In this document: piece after piece, positions 63,909 to 64,000 of the stretch | How positions within the stretch are numbered: the stretch's first letter is position 1 | How the letters are laid out: every line of letters begins with the position of its first letter | Assembly (NCBI RefSeq): GCF_004194535.1 | Contig: NZ_CP025781.1 | Location: 1,550,001-1,614,000 of the forward strand | Direction: 5' to 3' | DNA length: 64,000 nucleotides | Source of the DNA: Iodobacter fluviatilis | GTDB taxonomy: Bacteria > Pseudomonadota > Gammaproteobacteria > Burkholderiales > Chitinibacteraceae | Notes under the pieces: model-generated | Database searches by the model: none | What the model saw: the letters and a program-made list of their open reading frames with translations, nothing else | Told to the model about the DNA's origin: nothing | Program-made: the position numbers and the translations under genes

Positions 63909-64000
63909 ATGTCAGCCACTATCCATCATGCCAGCGGCACTTTACATGTACCCAAAGATACCCTCGCCGATTGGCCCAGCGCCCAGTTTGCCTATACCCA
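63909..64000 (+). CDS. Start of a second EAL-type paralogue, cut by the window end
   Basis: From the ATG at 63909 the residues MSATIHHASGTLHVPKDTLA then DWPSAQFAYTQ match the N-terminus of the EAL protein at 61471 (DGILHIPQDTLNDWPMAQFA). No stop is reached. An EAL domain presumably follows outside the window. Confidence 0.75.
   Translation, partial: MSATIHHASGTLHVPKDTLADWPSAQFAYT

Overview
The window looks like a chromosomal segment of a Neisseriales-type betaproteobacterium (Chromobacteriaceae, possibly Iodobacter-like). This is inferred from gene content (class II Fba, Pgk, E. coli-type CCA-adding enzyme, GlnK-AmtB, UbiK, NemR/NemA, YfaZ, a homogentisate pathway) and moderate base composition. 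No marker gene settles the species.

Region 1 (1-11,006) is an accessory island read on the minus strand: a modular YD/Rhs polymorphic-toxin locus. A first-half YD protein with a signal peptide (8760-11006) is followed by a separate second-half YD protein with its own signal peptide (6540-8741). The locus then holds a truncated tip (5161-5995) and a second full second half (2424-4721). The shell DNA is nearly identical between copies, but each copy ends in a different C-terminal domain. A small immunity-like gene overlaps or abuts each one: a four-helix membrane protein, a two-helix zinc-ribbon protein, and an ankyrin protein. More small genes follow (another ankyrin protein, a DUF4279 protein, a membrane protein). 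Repeats, inverted repeats and a group II intron remnant litter the island.

Region 2 (11,288-16,270) holds core metabolism (fba, a cupin, pgk), an MFS exporter and a YfaZ-like outer membrane protein. Region 3 (16,905-28,304) is one gene of about 3,800 codons made almost wholly of eight-residue repeats in higher-order 81-residue units, closed by a calcium-binding RTX-type C-terminus.

Region 4 (28,453-33,744) is an electrophile-detoxification cluster: nemR, yqhD, a GST-like gene, a medium-chain reductase and nemA. Two identical 15-bp palindromes precede nemR and yqhD. Region 5 (33,926-42,970) holds cysK, cca, glnK-amtB behind a recognisable sigma-54 promoter and NtrC site, ubiK, a GNAT acetyltransferase, a decayed aqpZ, rnpB, a membrane protein, pyrC and a tusA-like gene. 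Region 6 (43,176-48,696) links two CDF metal exporters, two small PepSY-like secreted proteins and a two-component system. Region 7 holds proB, msrQ, an HD-GYP gene and a ferredoxin-like gene.

Region 8 (52,866-59,970) is the homogentisate pathway: an IclR regulator, hmgA, fahA, maiA and acetoacetyl-CoA synthetase. Together they take homogentisate to acetoacetyl-CoA. Structured palindromic repeats sit between its genes. The window ends with a DUF1993 protein, an EAL protein, a sulfate-binding protein and the start of a second EAL-type paralogue cut by the window edge. No tRNA, rRNA, CRISPR array or transposase gene was recognised.
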